A stretch of DNA of 57,168 bases from Hyphomicrobiales bacterium (GCA_025351165.1 JANXWK010000013.1:5001-62168); one strand, 5' to 3'; shown: positions 34,308 to 44,127, numbered from the stretch's first letter. Translations and numbers: made by a program. The notes: generated by a model not told the origin, from the letters alone.

Positions 34308-35681
34308 ATGCGCCTCCTTATTGTTGGAACACTCAAGGGTGAACTTATCACTGCTGCCAAAATGGCACGGGACAAGGGTGCACAGGTTAGCCAGGTTGAT
34401 CTGGCAGAGCCTGCCTTGATGCACTTGCGTGCAGGCAAGGGTGCTGATCTTATTATGGCTGATGTTGCGATTGATATACGTAAGCTCATCGCTGATATGG
34501 CTTCTGAAATGATAACGGTGCCAGTGGTTGCCTGTGGCACAGGAACCGATGCCAGATCTGCTGTGGCGGCTATTCATGCAGGGGCAAAAGAATATATTCC
34601 CTTGCCGCCTGACGCTGATCTGATTGCCGCTGTTTTAGAGGCAGTCTCACGCGAAAGTTCCAGTTTAATTTACCGCGACCCAGCTATGGACCGCGTCGTT
34701 AAGCTTGCAACACAGATTGCAACATCAGAAGCCAGTGTGCTGATAACAGGTGAAAGTGGTGTGGGCAAAGAAGTGATTGCCAAGCTTGTCCATCAAAAAT
34801 CACGTCGGTCGCAAAAACCCTTTGTATCAGTCAACTGTGCTGCCATACCAGAAAATTTACTTGAATCTGAGCTTTTTGGACATGAAAAAGGAGCATTTAC
34901 AGGTGCCTTGGCACGGCGCATTGGCAAGTTTGAAGAGGCTAATTGCGGCACATTACTGTTGGATGAAATTTCAGAAATGGATGTACGGCTACAGGCAAAA
35001 CTGCTGCGTGCCATTCAAGAGCGCATTATTGACCGTGTTGGTGGCACCAAGCCTGTGCCTGTAGATATCCGTATTATTGCAACATCCAACCGTAACTTGT
35101 CTGAGGCTGTTCGGGAAGGGTCATTTCGTGAAGACCTTCTTTACAGATTAAATGTTGTAAATTTACGTATTCCAGCGCTGCGCGAGCGTACGGGGGACAT
35201 TATTGAGCTTGCAGGTTTTTTTGCAAAAAAATATGCCGAAATTAATGGCATTCCGCCACGCCCTATTTCACATGATGGCAAACGCGCTTTATTGTCCAAT
35301 CCGTGGCGGGGCAATGTACGCGAGCTGGAAAACACAATTCATCGTGCTGTACTACTGGCTGAAGGCACTGAAATTGGACCAGAGGCAATTATCTCACCAG
35401 ATAGTGATGGTATGGGGGGGGTAGCAAAAGCGTCTTCAAGCCCTGCTGCAAAAGCTGCACAAGTTGCCGAAATTGCAACAAGGGCACTGGTTGGGCGCAA
35501 TCTGGCAGATGTGGAACGCGAACTCATTTTGGACACGCTTGACCATTGCCTTGGAAACCGTACACATGCTTCCAAAATATTAGGTATTTCCATCCGCACA
35601 CTGCGTAATAAACTTAACGAATATTCAGGAGAAGGTGTGGATGTGGCCGAGCCGGGGCAGGCGCGGACGAATATGGCTTAA
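34308..35681 (+). CDS. flbD: Sigma-54-dependent flagellar regulator FlbD
   Basis: Transcription activator that switches on late flagellar genes at sigma-54 promoters, as known in Caulobacter. The receiver-like N-domain (1-110) lacks the usual acidic pair (MRLLIVGTLKGE), a known trait of FlbD, which is instead controlled by FliX. The AAA+ domain has Walker A GESGVGKE, the sigma-54 contact GAFTGA, Walker B LLLDEI and the R-finger region. The helix-turn-helix is at the end (THASKILGISIRTLRNKLNEY). ATG is preceded by AAAGGA. It sits last in the fliF cluster, the Caulobacter order. Confidence 0.95.
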   Translation: MRLLIVGTLKGELITAAKMARDKGAQVSQVDLAEPALMHLRAGKGADLIMADVAIDIRKLIADMASEMITVPVVACGTGTDARSAVAAIHAGAKEYIPLPPDADLIAAVLEAVSRESSSLIYRDPAMDRVVKLATQIATSEASVLITGESGVGKEVIAKLVHQKSRRSQKPFVSVNCAAIPENLLESELFGHEKGAFTGALARRIGKFEEANCGTLLLDEISEMDVRLQAKLLRAIQERIIDRVGGTKPVPVDIRIIATSNRNLSEAVREGSFREDLLYRLNVVNLRIPALRERTGDIIELAGFFAKKYAEINGIPPRPISHDGKRALLSNPWRGNVRELENTIHRAVLLAEGTEIGPEAIISPDSDGMGGVAKASSSPAAKAAQVAEIATRALVGRNLADVERELILDTLDHCLGNRTHASKILGISIRTLRNKLNEYSGEGVDVAEPGQARTNMA

Positions 35682-35795
35682 ATAAAAAAAATCAAATGAC
35701 AGCGACAATTTGTTACGAAACTTTTATTGCCGGTACATGTTAATTGCCCGACCTGTGCATTCAAACTAACAAACCGCAATCATGAGTATCCAACC

Positions 35796-36236
35796 ATGTT
35801 AGATGTTGAGCCATATACAAAAATTTTAGCCAAAATACTTATTGTTGAAGATGAGGCTTTCATTGCAGCTGAGCTGGAGGCACTTCTTGAGGAGGCAGGC
35901 TACCAACCTATAGGCATTGCCCATGACAGTTCTACAGCAATAAAGCTTGCTATCCATAAACCGGATCTTGCCCTAGTTGACTTAAATTTGAGAGATGGCC
36001 CGACCGGCGCAAAAATTGGTGAAATATTAACAAATACTTATAAAATACCCGTTTTGTTTGTAACGGCAAATCCAAGAATGCTAGAAAATGGAGTTCCTGG
36101 AACAATAGGGTTTGTTGTAAAACCGTATGATTTAGAAACTATTCTGGGGTCGGTCAAGTTTGGACTGGAAATTCATGCGGGAAACGATCAGGAAGCGCCA
36201 CCGCCTTTTGTTCAAGTTTTTAAAAAGACTGCCTAA
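35796..36236 (+). CDS. Single-domain response regulator
   Basis: A 146-residue CheY-like receiver: acidic pair in ILIVEDEAFIAAELEALLEEAGY (Asp19, Glu20), phospho-acceptor Asp62 in LALVDLNLRDG, Thr90 and Lys109 (FVVKPYD). No output domain; a short Pro/Gln tail follows. The ATG at 35796 is chosen; an upstream TTG at 35727 would add a 23-residue Cys-containing leader of doubtful reality. The convergent HWE-family kinase ends 10 bp away, and such kinases often work with this FixJ-like or CRR type receiver, so they are likely partners. Confidence 0.83.
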   Translation: MLDVEPYTKILAKILIVEDEAFIAAELEALLEEAGYQPIGIAHDSSTAIKLAIHKPDLALVDLNLRDGPTGAKIGEILTNTYKIPVLFVTANPRMLENGVPGTIGFVVKPYDLETILGSVKFGLEIHAGNDQEAPPPFVQVFKKTA

Positions 36237-36245
36237 AAGTTTAAC

Positions 36246-37373
36246 CTAAAAATCTTGATCTGTATCAACAGCAGGTTTTTTTAAAACATATTTTAGTGGG
36301 ATAGAAATATCTACTTTTAAACCGGAGGAATTCCAAGTTTTTGCCAAAGTTCCACCCAGTTGGCTTATACTCAGTTTTGTCAGTGTAGTGCCAAAACCAT
36401 TTAATTTTGGAGGCTCAATTGCAAGAGGCAGATCTTTTTCTTCCCATATTATATTAAAGTCATCTTCAGTTCGGCAAAGAGCAATGTTCAATTCTGATTC
36501 GGCAAACTTCAAAGCGCCATATTTTGCAGCGTTGGTCGCCAATTCGTGGAAAATCAGTGCAAAGGATGTTGCACTTTGATAATCAATTTCAATGTCATCC
36601 CCACTAATTGTTAAACGGTTTTCGTTTAAAGCTGGATAGGGCGACAGCAGATCTGTCAGTAAAGTCTTTAAAGTTGAGGAACCTATTTGAGGTTGTGACT
36701 TTTCAGTATGCGGCCTTGCAAATTCATGTGCACGGCCCAAAGCGGCCAGACGGCTCTGCAATGCTTTAGCAAAAGATTTATTCTGAGGATCATGTCGTGC
36801 AGATAGGCCTATAAGGCCGTTGACTACAGAAAATATATTTTTGATGCGATGACTAAGCTCATGACTCAATAATTCGTTCTGATCAAACATGCGTTTAAAT
36901 TCATGAATGTCAGTACATGTGCCAATCCAGCGTATAATTGATTCATGTGCATCACGTACTGGTAACGCGCGGCCTAAAACCCAACGGTAAGATCCAGTAT
37001 TGTGACGAAGTCTGTATTCTACTTCATAAGGATTTCCTGTTTCAAGACAATTATGCCATAATGCCCAAGCTCTTTCCTGATCCTCTGGATGAAATAAATT
37101 ATTCCATCCTTCGCCATCAGTAGAGCCTTGCTGAACCCCGGTAAATTCATACCATTTTGCGTTATAATATTCGTGGTAACCATCTGGCCTAGTCACCCAT
37201 ACCATCTGGGGCATTGCATCTGTCAGGACTTTAAAACTTGTATTACTGTCTTGTAGAGCATGACGAGTGCTGAAAAGCTCATTTTCTTCTCCCTCCGCTG
37301 CGATTTCAAAAAAATTGGTTGAAGGTATTTTTTGCAAACGGTTTTTCCAGTTCTTTTGCGTATTCAACAACAT
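36246..37373 (-). CDS. PAS-domain sensor kinase of the HWE/HisKA_2 family
   Basis: A soluble 375-residue histidine kinase. A PAS domain spans about 45-160 (LTDAMPQMVWVTRPDGYHEYYNAKWYEFTGV, WNNLFHPEDQERAWALWHNCLETGNPYEVEYRLRHNTGSYRWVLGR) with its PAC tail. His175 in LSHELSHRIKNIFSVVNGLIGLSARHD is the phosphorylation site. The ATPase part has FHELATNAAKYGAL and the closing GFGTTLTKLSISQLGGTL. HWE-family kinases are most common in Alphaproteobacteria and sense light, redox or general stress; no chromophore Cys (NCRFL) is seen, so not a LOV protein. ATG follows GGAG. It converges on the receiver gene. Confidence 0.9.
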   Translation of the reverse strand: MLLNTQKNWKNRLQKIPSTNFFEIAAEGEENELFSTRHALQDSNTSFKVLTDAMPQMVWVTRPDGYHEYYNAKWYEFTGVQQGSTDGEGWNNLFHPEDQERAWALWHNCLETGNPYEVEYRLRHNTGSYRWVLGRALPVRDAHESIIRWIGTCTDIHEFKRMFDQNELLSHELSHRIKNIFSVVNGLIGLSARHDPQNKSFAKALQSRLAALGRAHEFARPHTEKSQPQIGSSTLKTLLTDLLSPYPALNENRLTISGDDIEIDYQSATSFALIFHELATNAAKYGALKFAESELNIALCRTEDDFNIIWEEKDLPLAIEPPKLNGFGTTLTKLSISQLGGTLAKTWNSSGLKVDISIPLKYVLKKPAVDTDQDF

Positions 37374-37700
37374 ATTCTCCGTACTGATCCAATTTTAAAA
37401 CACATTTAGCTCAAAGATTTAAATGTGCAACGCCCTGCTCTTGAATGTGTTCCTATTTTCTTTGTATGCAGATCAACCTGTTTGCACCAGTTTGCTTTGT
37501 TTTACACAGCGTGCAATTTTTTGTTTTGATTTTTTATATTGTTATAACAATGATGAATTCATAATTTATTAACCACTATATTGATTGGTGCAAATATAGA
37601 AGGCAAAACCAAGCTTTCAACAGGGTTAGTAAAACCTTAGCTTAACCTGTGTGGCGCTAAGGATGTGACATGCGTTTCATTAAGGTTAAGGGGTTAAGTC
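37374..37700. other. Divergent intergenic region upstream of pal
   Basis: 327 bp between the HWE kinase (minus) and pal (plus) without a plausible ORF. It contains a perfect 14-bp palindrome ATTGTTATAACAAT (37538-37551), a TTAACCT motif (37642-37648) and, immediately before the pal ATG, an overlapping TTAAGGTTAAGGGGTTAAG block (37680-37698). The last overlaps the ribosome site and may be a CtrA-type half-site cluster or simply the Shine-Dalgarno region. Confidence 0.4.
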
Positions 37701-38228
37701 ATGAGTGCTATATTCATCTCATCTAAAGTTACAAAATTAGCTGCAGTCATGCTCATCACATTTTCACTGGGGGCGTGCTCAAAGAACGCCGCTGATGAAA
37801 ATGGCGGTTTAGGAGGGGCTGGCCTAAACGGTGGAGTAAATGGAGCTGGCTCACAGTCTCCTGGTAGCATCGGTGATTTTACAGTTAATGTAGGTGATCG
37901 CGTATTGTTTGAGACAGACTCGTCTGAACTTACAACTGTTGGACAGTCAACACTGGATAAACAGGCTCAATGGCTTAACCGATATCCAAAATACAACTTT
38001 ACTGTAGAGGGTAACGCTGATGAGCGCGGCACACGCGAGTACAATTTTGCTCTTGGGGCGCGTCGTTCTGAGACTGCAAAAAACTATCTTATTGCCAGAG
38101 GTGTGAGTGCAAGCCGTATTCGCACCATATCTTATGGTAAGGAGCGTCCTGTTGCGGTGTGTGACAATATTTCCTGCTGGTCACAAAACAGGCGTGCAGT
38201 GACTGTACTTGGTGGTGCTGGTTCATAA
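37701..38228 (+). CDS. pal: Peptidoglycan-associated lipoprotein Pal
   Basis: Outer-membrane lipoprotein of the Tol-Pal envelope-constriction machine. A signal peptide ends at the lipobox LGAC (Cys27), followed by a Gly/Asn-rich linker and an OmpA-like domain (DRVLFETDSSELT..., FTVEGNADERGTREYNFALGARRSETAKNYLIARGV, NRRAVTVL) that binds peptidoglycan meso-diaminopimelate. The 175-residue length is typical. TolB and TolQRA, normally directly upstream, are absent; the neighbour is an HWE kinase. pal is followed by repeats and a hairpin before cpoB, so it probably has its own transcript. Confidence 0.94.
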   Translation: MSAIFISSKVTKLAAVMLITFSLGACSKNAADENGGLGGAGLNGGVNGAGSQSPGSIGDFTVNVGDRVLFETDSSELTTVGQSTLDKQAQWLNRYPKYNFTVEGNADERGTREYNFALGARRSETAKNYLIARGVSASRIRTISYGKERPVAVCDNISCWSQNRRAVTVLGGAGS

Positions 38229-38247
38229 ATTTTTTGGGTAAACAAGA

Positions 38248-38312
38248 ATGTTTTTTTGCGCCTAGTATCTGCGCCTAGTATCTGTGCCTAGTATCAATGT
38301 GCAAAAAAACAT
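38248..38312 (+). repeat. 12-bp inverted repeat enclosing three 13-bp tandem repeats
   Basis: ATGTTTTTTTGC (38248-38259) is the exact reverse complement of GCAAAAAAACAT (38301-38312). Between and overlapping them lie three units GCGCCTAGTATCT, GCGCCTAGTATCT and GTGCCTAGTATCA (38258-38296). The DNA is intergenic between pal and cpoB and encodes nothing obvious. It may be a small mobile or slippage-derived element. Confidence 0.85.
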
Positions 38313-38382
38313 GTTCAGGTTTAATAATCAAAACTGAGCATGTTTGGTTTACCCCTTTAAGTTTTGCAGTTTCTTTTTTTAG

Positions 38383-38418
38383 ACCAAAACGGCGCCATTC
38401 AGGTGCCGTTTTGGTTTG
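38383..38418 (+). terminator. Long hairpin between pal and cpoB
   Basis: Perfect 11-bp stem ACCAAAACGGC (38383-38393) with GCCGTTTTGGT (38405-38415), 11-nt loop, followed by TT then GTG. The T tract is short, so it is a probable but weak terminator; it ends 58 bp before cpoB. Confidence 0.6.
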
Positions 38419-38475
38419 TGAACTATACTCTTGAAAACATATACGCTAAGTTATGCAAAATTTTAGGATATAAAT

Positions 38476-39354
38476 ATGAAATATACCCGCTATATTCTTG
38501 CTTTGACATGTCTTATAAGTGTTTCAAGTGCAGTTTTTGCACAAGATGCAACAGAGCTTTTGCTTAGGTTAGACAAGCTTGAATCTGAAAATCGCCGTTT
38601 GACAGGCCAGATGGAACAGCAACAGTTTCAGGTAAGACGCGTTGAAGATCAACTTAAGCGCTTTCAAGCAGATACGGATTTACGTTTTAAAGATATGGAG
38701 GGGGGCAAGGAAATTGGTAAGTCTGGTGCCAAGCCTGTCATTGTTGCTCCACCGGCTGGCGTTCAGAAAAAAAGTGACATGGAGGAAGCCATTCGCCCTC
38801 CTGCCAGTGACCTTACTCCACGTAACTTTGGTTCAGCCACAGGCACTTTAAGCGATAAGCCTTTAAAACGTGATGATGATATTATGGCACCAATCAGTGG
38901 TAAAGGTGTTTCCGCACCCATCAGCGTACAGCCAGGAAATGCTTACCCAAACGTTCCAGGTTCTGGCAGCTCAAAAGACATGTTTGATGCAGGGCGTGGT
39001 GCGTTGGACAGGGCAGAATATGTGCAGGCGGAAACTGCCTTTAAAGACTTTATAAAGCTGCATCCAAAAGATAAACTTATGCCTGATGCAATTTATGGGC
39101 TTGGTGAAAGTTATTTTTTACGTCAAAAACACACAGAAGCAGCGGAACAATATTTAAATCTTACTACCAAGTATGGCAAATCTGCACGAGCGCCAGAAGG
39201 CATGTTGAAACTTGGTATGAGTTTGCGTGCTTTGGGTTCTGTGCAAGAAGCATGCGCTACATTGGGTGAGGTGTTGCGACGGTATCCAAACGCAGCCGCT
39301 GGTGTCAAGGCAGCCGTAACACGTGAAAGTGCAAGGGCAAAATGTGCTACCTGA
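38476..39354 (+). CDS. cpoB: Tol-Pal system periplasmic protein CpoB (YbgF)
   Basis: Periplasmic coordinator of Tol-Pal and peptidoglycan synthesis during constriction. Signal peptide MKYTRYILALTCLISVSSAVFA; then an N-terminal coiled coil (LLLRLDKLESENRRLTGQMEQQQFQVRRVEDQLKRFQ) that trimerises; a Pro-rich linker; then a C-terminal TPR domain (MFDAGRGALDRAEYVQAETAFKDFIKLHPKD, DAIYGLGESYFLRQKHTEAAEQYLNL, EGMLKLGMSLRALGSVQEACATL). The 292-residue size fits. The end overlaps or abuts the tilS start. Confidence 0.93.
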   Translation: MKYTRYILALTCLISVSSAVFAQDATELLLRLDKLESENRRLTGQMEQQQFQVRRVEDQLKRFQADTDLRFKDMEGGKEIGKSGAKPVIVAPPAGVQKKSDMEEAIRPPASDLTPRNFGSATGTLSDKPLKRDDDIMAPISGKGVSAPISVQPGNAYPNVPGSGSSKDMFDAGRGALDRAEYVQAETAFKDFIKLHPKDKLMPDAIYGLGESYFLRQKHTEAAEQYLNLTTKYGKSARAPEGMLKLGMSLRALGSVQEACATLGEVLRRYPNAAAGVKAAVTRESARAKCAT

Positions 39355-40366
39355 CACCTCTAAAGCAATTTTAGATGTAAAGGAGACTGAAAAGCTTTTT
39401 TTAAGTTTTTCATCTGAGGATCATCTTCTGCTCGCAGTCTCTGGGGGCCCTGACTCCCTTGCAATGATGCAGCTTGCATTCAACCTTGATAAGTTGAAAC
39501 TCTCCGCTGCAACGGTCAATCATGGGTTACGCGAAGAGGCTTTGGGCGAAGCGCAGCTTGTTGCTGAAATTGCCGCAAAACTAAACATTCCCCATAACAT
39601 CCTGGAGTGGCAGGGAGCAAAACCACAAACGCGTCTACAAGAGCTGGCAAGGCAAGCTAGGTACGATTTACTTATTGCCCACGCATTGAAAATTGGTGCG
39701 AGCCATATATTAACCGCCCATACACTGGATGATCAAGCAGAAACCATTCTTTTCAGGATGGCTCGGGGATCAGGAATATCTGGCTTAATAGGTATGAAAG
39801 ATCATATTAATTATGGTCAAATTATACATTCGCGCCCATTTTTAACTATTGCAAAAGAGCGGTTAGTTGACACATGCACTGTTTATAATCTGCCATTTGT
39901 AAAAGATAAGTCCAATCTGGATGGACGGTTTGCACGTCCAAGGATCCGTAAAATCATGCCCCTTTTAGCGGAAGAAGGGCTGACAGCCCTACGCTTTTCG
40001 TCTTTTTCAAAACGTATGGACAGAGCCAATCGAGCGCTGGATGCAAGAGTTGAAAGCTTATGGAAATCCGATAATCAGAATGAAAATATATATAATATAA
40101 GCCATATTAGCGACGAACCAGCTGAAATTATACTCAGATATTTGCTTAAACTTGTAAATTACTCATATAGACGTTTAAACCTTAATTTACCTTTTAAACA
40201 TTTTCGCCTCAATAGAATTGAGAATATTCTAGAAGATTTTCATTTAGCTTTAAGGTACGGCAAGCATTGGAAGCGCAGTATTGCAGGGCTCATTCTAGAA
40301 CTTGATGAAGAAAAGTGCATTCATGTTCAGGCCGATCCACGTTTAGCTAACAATCAGCCAAAATAA
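39344..40366 (+). CDS. tilS: tRNA(Ile)-lysidine synthase TilS
   Basis: Modifies C34 of the CAU-anticodon tRNA-Ile to lysidine so that it reads AUA; essential in most bacteria. The PP-loop is AVSGGPDSLAMMQLAF, followed by VNHGLREEALGEAQLVAEIAAKLNIPH and LTAHTLDDQAETILFRMARGSGISGL. The chain (340 residues) is shorter than E. coli TilS (432), the C-terminal tRNA-binding domain being reduced. The start is uncertain: GTG 39344 has AGGGCA upstream and overlaps cpoB by 11 bp; GTG 39323 would add seven residues without a ribosome site. The order pal-cpoB-tilS-ftsH-glmM is common in Alphaproteobacteria. Confidence 0.9.
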   Translation: MLPDTSKAILDVKETEKLFLSFSSEDHLLLAVSGGPDSLAMMQLAFNLDKLKLSAATVNHGLREEALGEAQLVAEIAAKLNIPHNILEWQGAKPQTRLQELARQARYDLLIAHALKIGASHILTAHTLDDQAETILFRMARGSGISGLIGMKDHINYGQIIHSRPFLTIAKERLVDTCTVYNLPFVKDKSNLDGRFARPRIRKIMPLLAEEGLTALRFSSFSKRMDRANRALDARVESLWKSDNQNENIYNISHISDEPAEIILRYLLKLVNYSYRRLNLNLPFKHFRLNRIENILEDFHLALRYGKHWKRSIAGLILELDEEKCIHVQADPRLANNQPK

Positions 40367-40432
40367 TTTAAAAGATTTTTATATCTTGGAATTGATGTTA
40401 AACGTATTTAGATAAGCTGGACAGTTAGTGCC

Positions 40433-40456
40433 TACCTGTGATTAAAACCACAGGTA
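40433..40456 (+). promoter_or_regulatory. Leader hairpin upstream of ftsH
   Basis: Perfect 8-bp inverted repeat TACCTGTG/CACAGGTA with an 8-nt AT-rich loop, 55 bp before the ftsH ATG, in the 145-bp tilS-ftsH gap. Without a T tract it is not a classic terminator and could be an operator or an mRNA-stability element. Confidence 0.4.
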
Positions 40457-40511
40457 AGAGCTGTATCCATATTTTATTACAGATGATACTGCGCATCAGG
40501 ATAGTTGCATA

Positions 40512-42425
40512 ATGAACCCTAATATACGTAATTTTTCACTTTGGATGATCATTCTTGTTTTGGTTATTGCGCTTGTTGCGATTTTTCAAAATCAGGGTAC
40601 CCATGAAAGCTCAAGAGAGATCGCCTATTCTGATTTTTTGAACAGAGTTGATTCAGGCGCCATCCAGCGTGTGACAATTACAGACCGCGCCATTGAAGGC
40701 GTGTATAAAACGGGTGGTGATTTTACGACTTACGCCCCTTTTGACAGCAAGCTGGTAGAACGCCTGCGGGAAAAAAACGTAGAGTTTAAGGCAAAGTCAA
40801 TTAATGCCGATACGCCATGGTACATGTCGTTGCTTGTTAACTGGTTGCCCCTGATATTTCTGGTGGGTATTTTTATGTTTATGTCTCGTCAGATGCAGAA
40901 TGGGGCAGGGCGTGCAATGGGATTTGGAAAATCCAAAGCTAAGCTTTTAACAGAGGCGCACGGCCGAGTAACATTTGAAGATGTGGCCGGAATTGATGAA
41001 GCTAAAGAAGATTTGCAGGAAATAGTAGAATTTTTGAAAGATCCACAAAAATTCCAGCGTTTGGGTGGCCGTATTCCACGTGGTGTGCTGCTTGTCGGCC
41101 CACCTGGTACAGGTAAAACACTCACAGCTCGTGCAGTTGCTGGTGAAGCAAATGTTCCGTTTTTTACTATTTCTGGGTCTGATTTTGTTGAGATGTTTGT
41201 TGGCGTTGGTGCAAGCCGCGTCCGCGATATGTTTGAGCAAGCCAAGAAAAACTCGCCCTGCATTATTTTTATTGACGAAATCGATGCTGTTGGACGTCAT
41301 CGTGGTGCTGGACTTGGCGGCGGAAATGATGAGCGTGAGCAAACATTGAACCAGCTATTGGTTGAAATGGATGGGTTTGAAGCTAATGAGGGCGTGATTA
41401 TTATTGCGGCAACGAACAGGCCCGACGTTCTTGACCCTGCATTGTTACGTCCAGGTCGCTTTGATCGTCAAATCAACGTTACAAATCCTGATATTATTGG
41501 GCGTGAGAAAATTTTAAAAGTGCATGTACGCAAAGTGCCGCTTGCTCCTGACGTTGATTTAAAACGTGTTGCACGTGGGACCCCTGGTTTTTCTGGTGCT
41601 GACTTAATGAACCTTGTGAACGAGGCAGCCCTTCTGGCAGCGCGTCGTTCGCGCAGGCTTGTTACGGCTGCTGAGTTTGACGATGCCAAAGACAAAATCA
41701 TGATGGGTGCAGAGCGCCGAATGGTAATGAGTGATGAGGAGAAAAAACTCACAGCTTATCATGAAGCAGGTCATGCAATCGTGGCATTGAATGTTCCGGC
41801 CTCCTATCCTATCCACAAAGCAACAATCATTCCCCGTGGTCGTGCTTTGGGTATGGTGCAGTATTTACCAGAGCGTGATGAGGTTTCGCAAAAATATGAG
41901 CAGCTCACATCCATGCTGGCCATGGCAATGGGGGGACGTGTTGCAGAAGAAGTGTTTTTTGGAGACAATAGAGTAACATCTGGTGCGCAAAGCGATATCC
42001 AACAGGTCACACGCGTTGCGCGCATGATGGTTACGCGCTGGGGCTTTTCAAAAGAGCTTGGGACAGTTGCCTATGGCGAAAACCAGGACGAAGTGTTTCT
42101 AGGTATGTCTATGGGGCGAACACAGGCTATCTCTGAATCGACCGCTCAAACCATTGATAGTGAAATTCGCCGTCTTGTAGATGAGGGGTATCAAGAAGCG
42201 CGCAGGATTATTCTAGAGAAAAAGGATGATCTTGCAAAGCTTGGAGATGCTTTACTGGAGTATGAGACCCTTACAGGTGATGAAATTAAAGATCTGCTAA
42301 ATGGCATTAAACCGCGCCGTGATGATCCTGATGCACCCCAACCAACACGTGGTTCAGCTGTGCCATCAGCAGGAAGCACGAGGCTACGGCCAGACACTGG
42401 TTTAGAACCACAACCTTCAGCTTAA
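40512..42425 (+). CDS. ftsH: ATP-dependent membrane zinc metalloprotease FtsH
   Basis: Membrane-anchored AAA protease that degrades RpoH, LpxC and misassembled membrane proteins. Two N-terminal membrane segments (about 9-25 and 104-125) flank a small periplasmic domain. The AAA domain has Walker [14 protein letters not shown], Walker [12 protein letters not shown], the SRH arginines ([20 protein letters not shown]) and pore motif [15 protein letters not shown]. The protease zinc site is HEAGH. The tail is Pro/Gly-rich. ATG with a loose AGGAT upstream; a terminator follows. RpoH in the same window is its classic substrate. Confidence 0.97.
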   Translation: MNPNIRNFSLWMIILVLVIALVAIFQNQGTHESSREIAYSDFLNRVDSGAIQRVTITDRAIEGVYKTGGDFTTYAPFDSKLVERLREKNVEFKAKSINADTPWYMSLLVNWLPLIFLVGIFMFMSRQMQNGAGRAMGFGKSKAKLLTEAHGRVTFEDVAGIDEAKEDLQEIVEFLKDPQKFQRLGGRIPRGVLLVGPPGTGKTLTARAVAGEANVPFFTISGSDFVEMFVGVGASRVRDMFEQAKKNSPCIIFIDEIDAVGRHRGAGLGGGNDEREQTLNQLLVEMDGFEANEGVIIIAATNRPDVLDPALLRPGRFDRQINVTNPDIIGREKILKVHVRKVPLAPDVDLKRVARGTPGFSGADLMNLVNEAALLAARRSRRLVTAAEFDDAKDKIMMGAERRMVMSDEEKKLTAYHEAGHAIVALNVPASYPIHKATIIPRGRALGMVQYLPERDEVSQKYEQLTSMLAMAMGGRVAEEVFFGDNRVTSGAQSDIQQVTRVARMMVTRWGFSKELGTVAYGENQDEVFLGMSMGRTQAISESTAQTIDSEIRRLVDEGYQEARRIILEKKDDLAKLGDALLEYETLTGDEIKDLLNGIKPRRDDPDAPQPTRGSAVPSAGSTRLRPDTGLEPQPSA

Positions 42426-42440
42426 AATATCCAGAAAAGC

Positions 42441-42469
42441 AAAAATCCGGCATGTATGTCGGATTTTTT
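42441..42469 (+). terminator. Terminator of ftsH
   Basis: Nine-bp stem AAAAATCCG/CGGATTTTT (42441-42449 with 42460-42468) with a 10-nt loop and a T-rich 3' side. Confidence 0.85.
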
Positions 42470-42584
42470 ATGTGTGGTGTTTACCATGTTGTTCAAGTCT
42501 TTTATTATTATTTTCTTTTTTGAAAAGTTACCCTTATATATTAACTAAGGTTAATAAATATTCATATGCTTTTACAATTGCTAC

Positions 42585-43940
42585 ATGTCATTGGGGAATA
42601 AATTGCGTAAACATTTTGGGACAGATGGCATAAGAGGCTTGGCAAATGGTGTTATAACACCAGAGCTTGCTTTAAAGGTTGGGCAGGCAACAGGTTTAAT
42701 TTTTAAAAGAGGTGATCATCGTCACAGAGTTGTTATTGGCAAGGATACACGACTTTCAGGCTATATGATTGAAAATTCCCTTACAGCTGGTTTTGTATCT
42801 GTTGGAATTGACGTGCTGCTTTTAGGTCCTGTGCCAACACCTGCCGTTGCCATGTTAACGCGCTCTATGCGGGCTGATGTGGGTGTGATGATTTCTGCTT
42901 CGCATAACCTGTACGAAGATAATGGCATTAAACTATTTGGTCCAGATGGCTTTAAGCTAAGCGATGAGATTGAAGCTGAGATTGAGGCTTTGCTGGACAG
43001 TAATCTTGGCGCGCATTTGTCCAAGCCTGAAGATCTTGGCCGCGCCAAGCGTGTGGACAGTGCTCATGCCCGGTATGTCGAGTTTGCAAAACGTACTTTG
43101 CCACGTGCTATTTCCCTCGATGGTTTGCGGATAGTTTTGGATTGCGCAAATGGTGCTGGTTACAAGGTTGCCCCTGAAGCTTTATGGGAACTTGGTGCAG
43201 AAGTTATTGTAATGGGCGCTGAGCCAGATGGCTTTAACATTAACCGTGATGTTGGGTCTACTTCGCCAGAGGCACTTATTCGTAAAGTGCGAGAAATGCG
43301 GGCCGATGTTGGGATTGCACTTGATGGTGATGCTGACCGTGTGCTTTTGGTCGATGAAAAAGGAATGCCGGTTGATGGTGATCAATTGATGGCAGTTGTG
43401 GCGCAAAGCTGGCAGGAAGACGGACGATTGTCACAACCTGGAATTGTTACAACAATAATGTCCAATATGGGGCTGGAGCGCTATCTTCAATCTATTGGAA
43501 TCAGTATGGCGCGCACAGCCGTTGGTGACAGGCATGTGCTGGAACACATGCGTGAACATGGCTATAATGTGGGCGGAGAACAGTCTGGTCATCTAATTTT
43601 AAGTGATTATTCTACTACAGGGGATGGTTTGGTTGCTGCACTTCAAGTACTAGCAGTGGTGCGCAAAGAACAAAGGCTTGTAAGTGAAGTGTGCAGGCGC
43701 TTTGAACCTCTTCCGCAGATCCTGAAAAATGTGCGTTTCAGGTCGGGGCAGCCTTTGGCGCAAGACTCTGTTGTGAGTGTGATTGAGGATGGACGCAAGC
43801 GACTTGGGGCAGGCGGGCGGCTGGTTATACGCCCATCTGGCACAGAGCCTTTAATTCGTGTGATGGGTGAGGGCGATGATCACGATCTGGTGACACGCGT
43901 TGTGGACGATATTATCGACGCACTGACAAAGGCGGCCTAA
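42585..43940 (+). CDS. glmM: Phosphoglucosamine mutase
   Basis: Converts glucosamine-6-phosphate to glucosamine-1-phosphate for UDP-GlcNAc, feeding peptidoglycan and lipopolysaccharide. At 451 residues it has [10 protein letters not shown], the phosphoserine loop ISASHN (Ser106), the magnesium loop DGDADR, the sugar-binding GGEQSGHLI, and the phosphate-binding [15 protein letters not shown] 42585 has a poor ribosome site. TTAACTAAGGTTAA lies 30-44 bp before it. The usual alphaproteobacterial order ftsH-glmM is kept, but with a terminator between, so it has its own promoter. Confidence 0.97.
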   Translation: MSLGNKLRKHFGTDGIRGLANGVITPELALKVGQATGLIFKRGDHRHRVVIGKDTRLSGYMIENSLTAGFVSVGIDVLLLGPVPTPAVAMLTRSMRADVGVMISASHNLYEDNGIKLFGPDGFKLSDEIEAEIEALLDSNLGAHLSKPEDLGRAKRVDSAHARYVEFAKRTLPRAISLDGLRIVLDCANGAGYKVAPEALWELGAEVIVMGAEPDGFNINRDVGSTSPEALIRKVREMRADVGIALDGDADRVLLVDEKGMPVDGDQLMAVVAQSWQEDGRLSQPGIVTTIMSNMGLERYLQSIGISMARTAVGDRHVLEHMREHGYNVGGEQSGHLILSDYSTTGDGLVAALQVLAVVRKEQRLVSEVCRRFEPLPQILKNVRFRSGQPLAQDSVVSVIEDGRKRLGAGGRLVIRPSGTEPLIRVMGEGDDHDLVTRVVDDIIDALTKAA

Positions 43941-44127
43941 AGCTTTAAAGCTGCCAAGTACTGCAGTGATCCAAGTGCTGCATGAATACCGTTAAATTTT
44001 TTCATCTTTTTTTAAGCTTAATTTTTAAGGTTAGTAGAGTTTTAACTCATAGCTGGCATTGTCCTTTTGCAAATAGATTCTAGCAGGGCACCTGGTGCTC
44101 TTACAAAGCCTATAAAGGACCATTATC

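Noticed and set aside
35727-35795. TTG-started N-terminal extension of the response regulator with CPTC
   Set aside because: It has one Cys pair only, no ribosome site and lies in low-complexity AT-rich DNA; the receiver fold is complete from ATG 35796.
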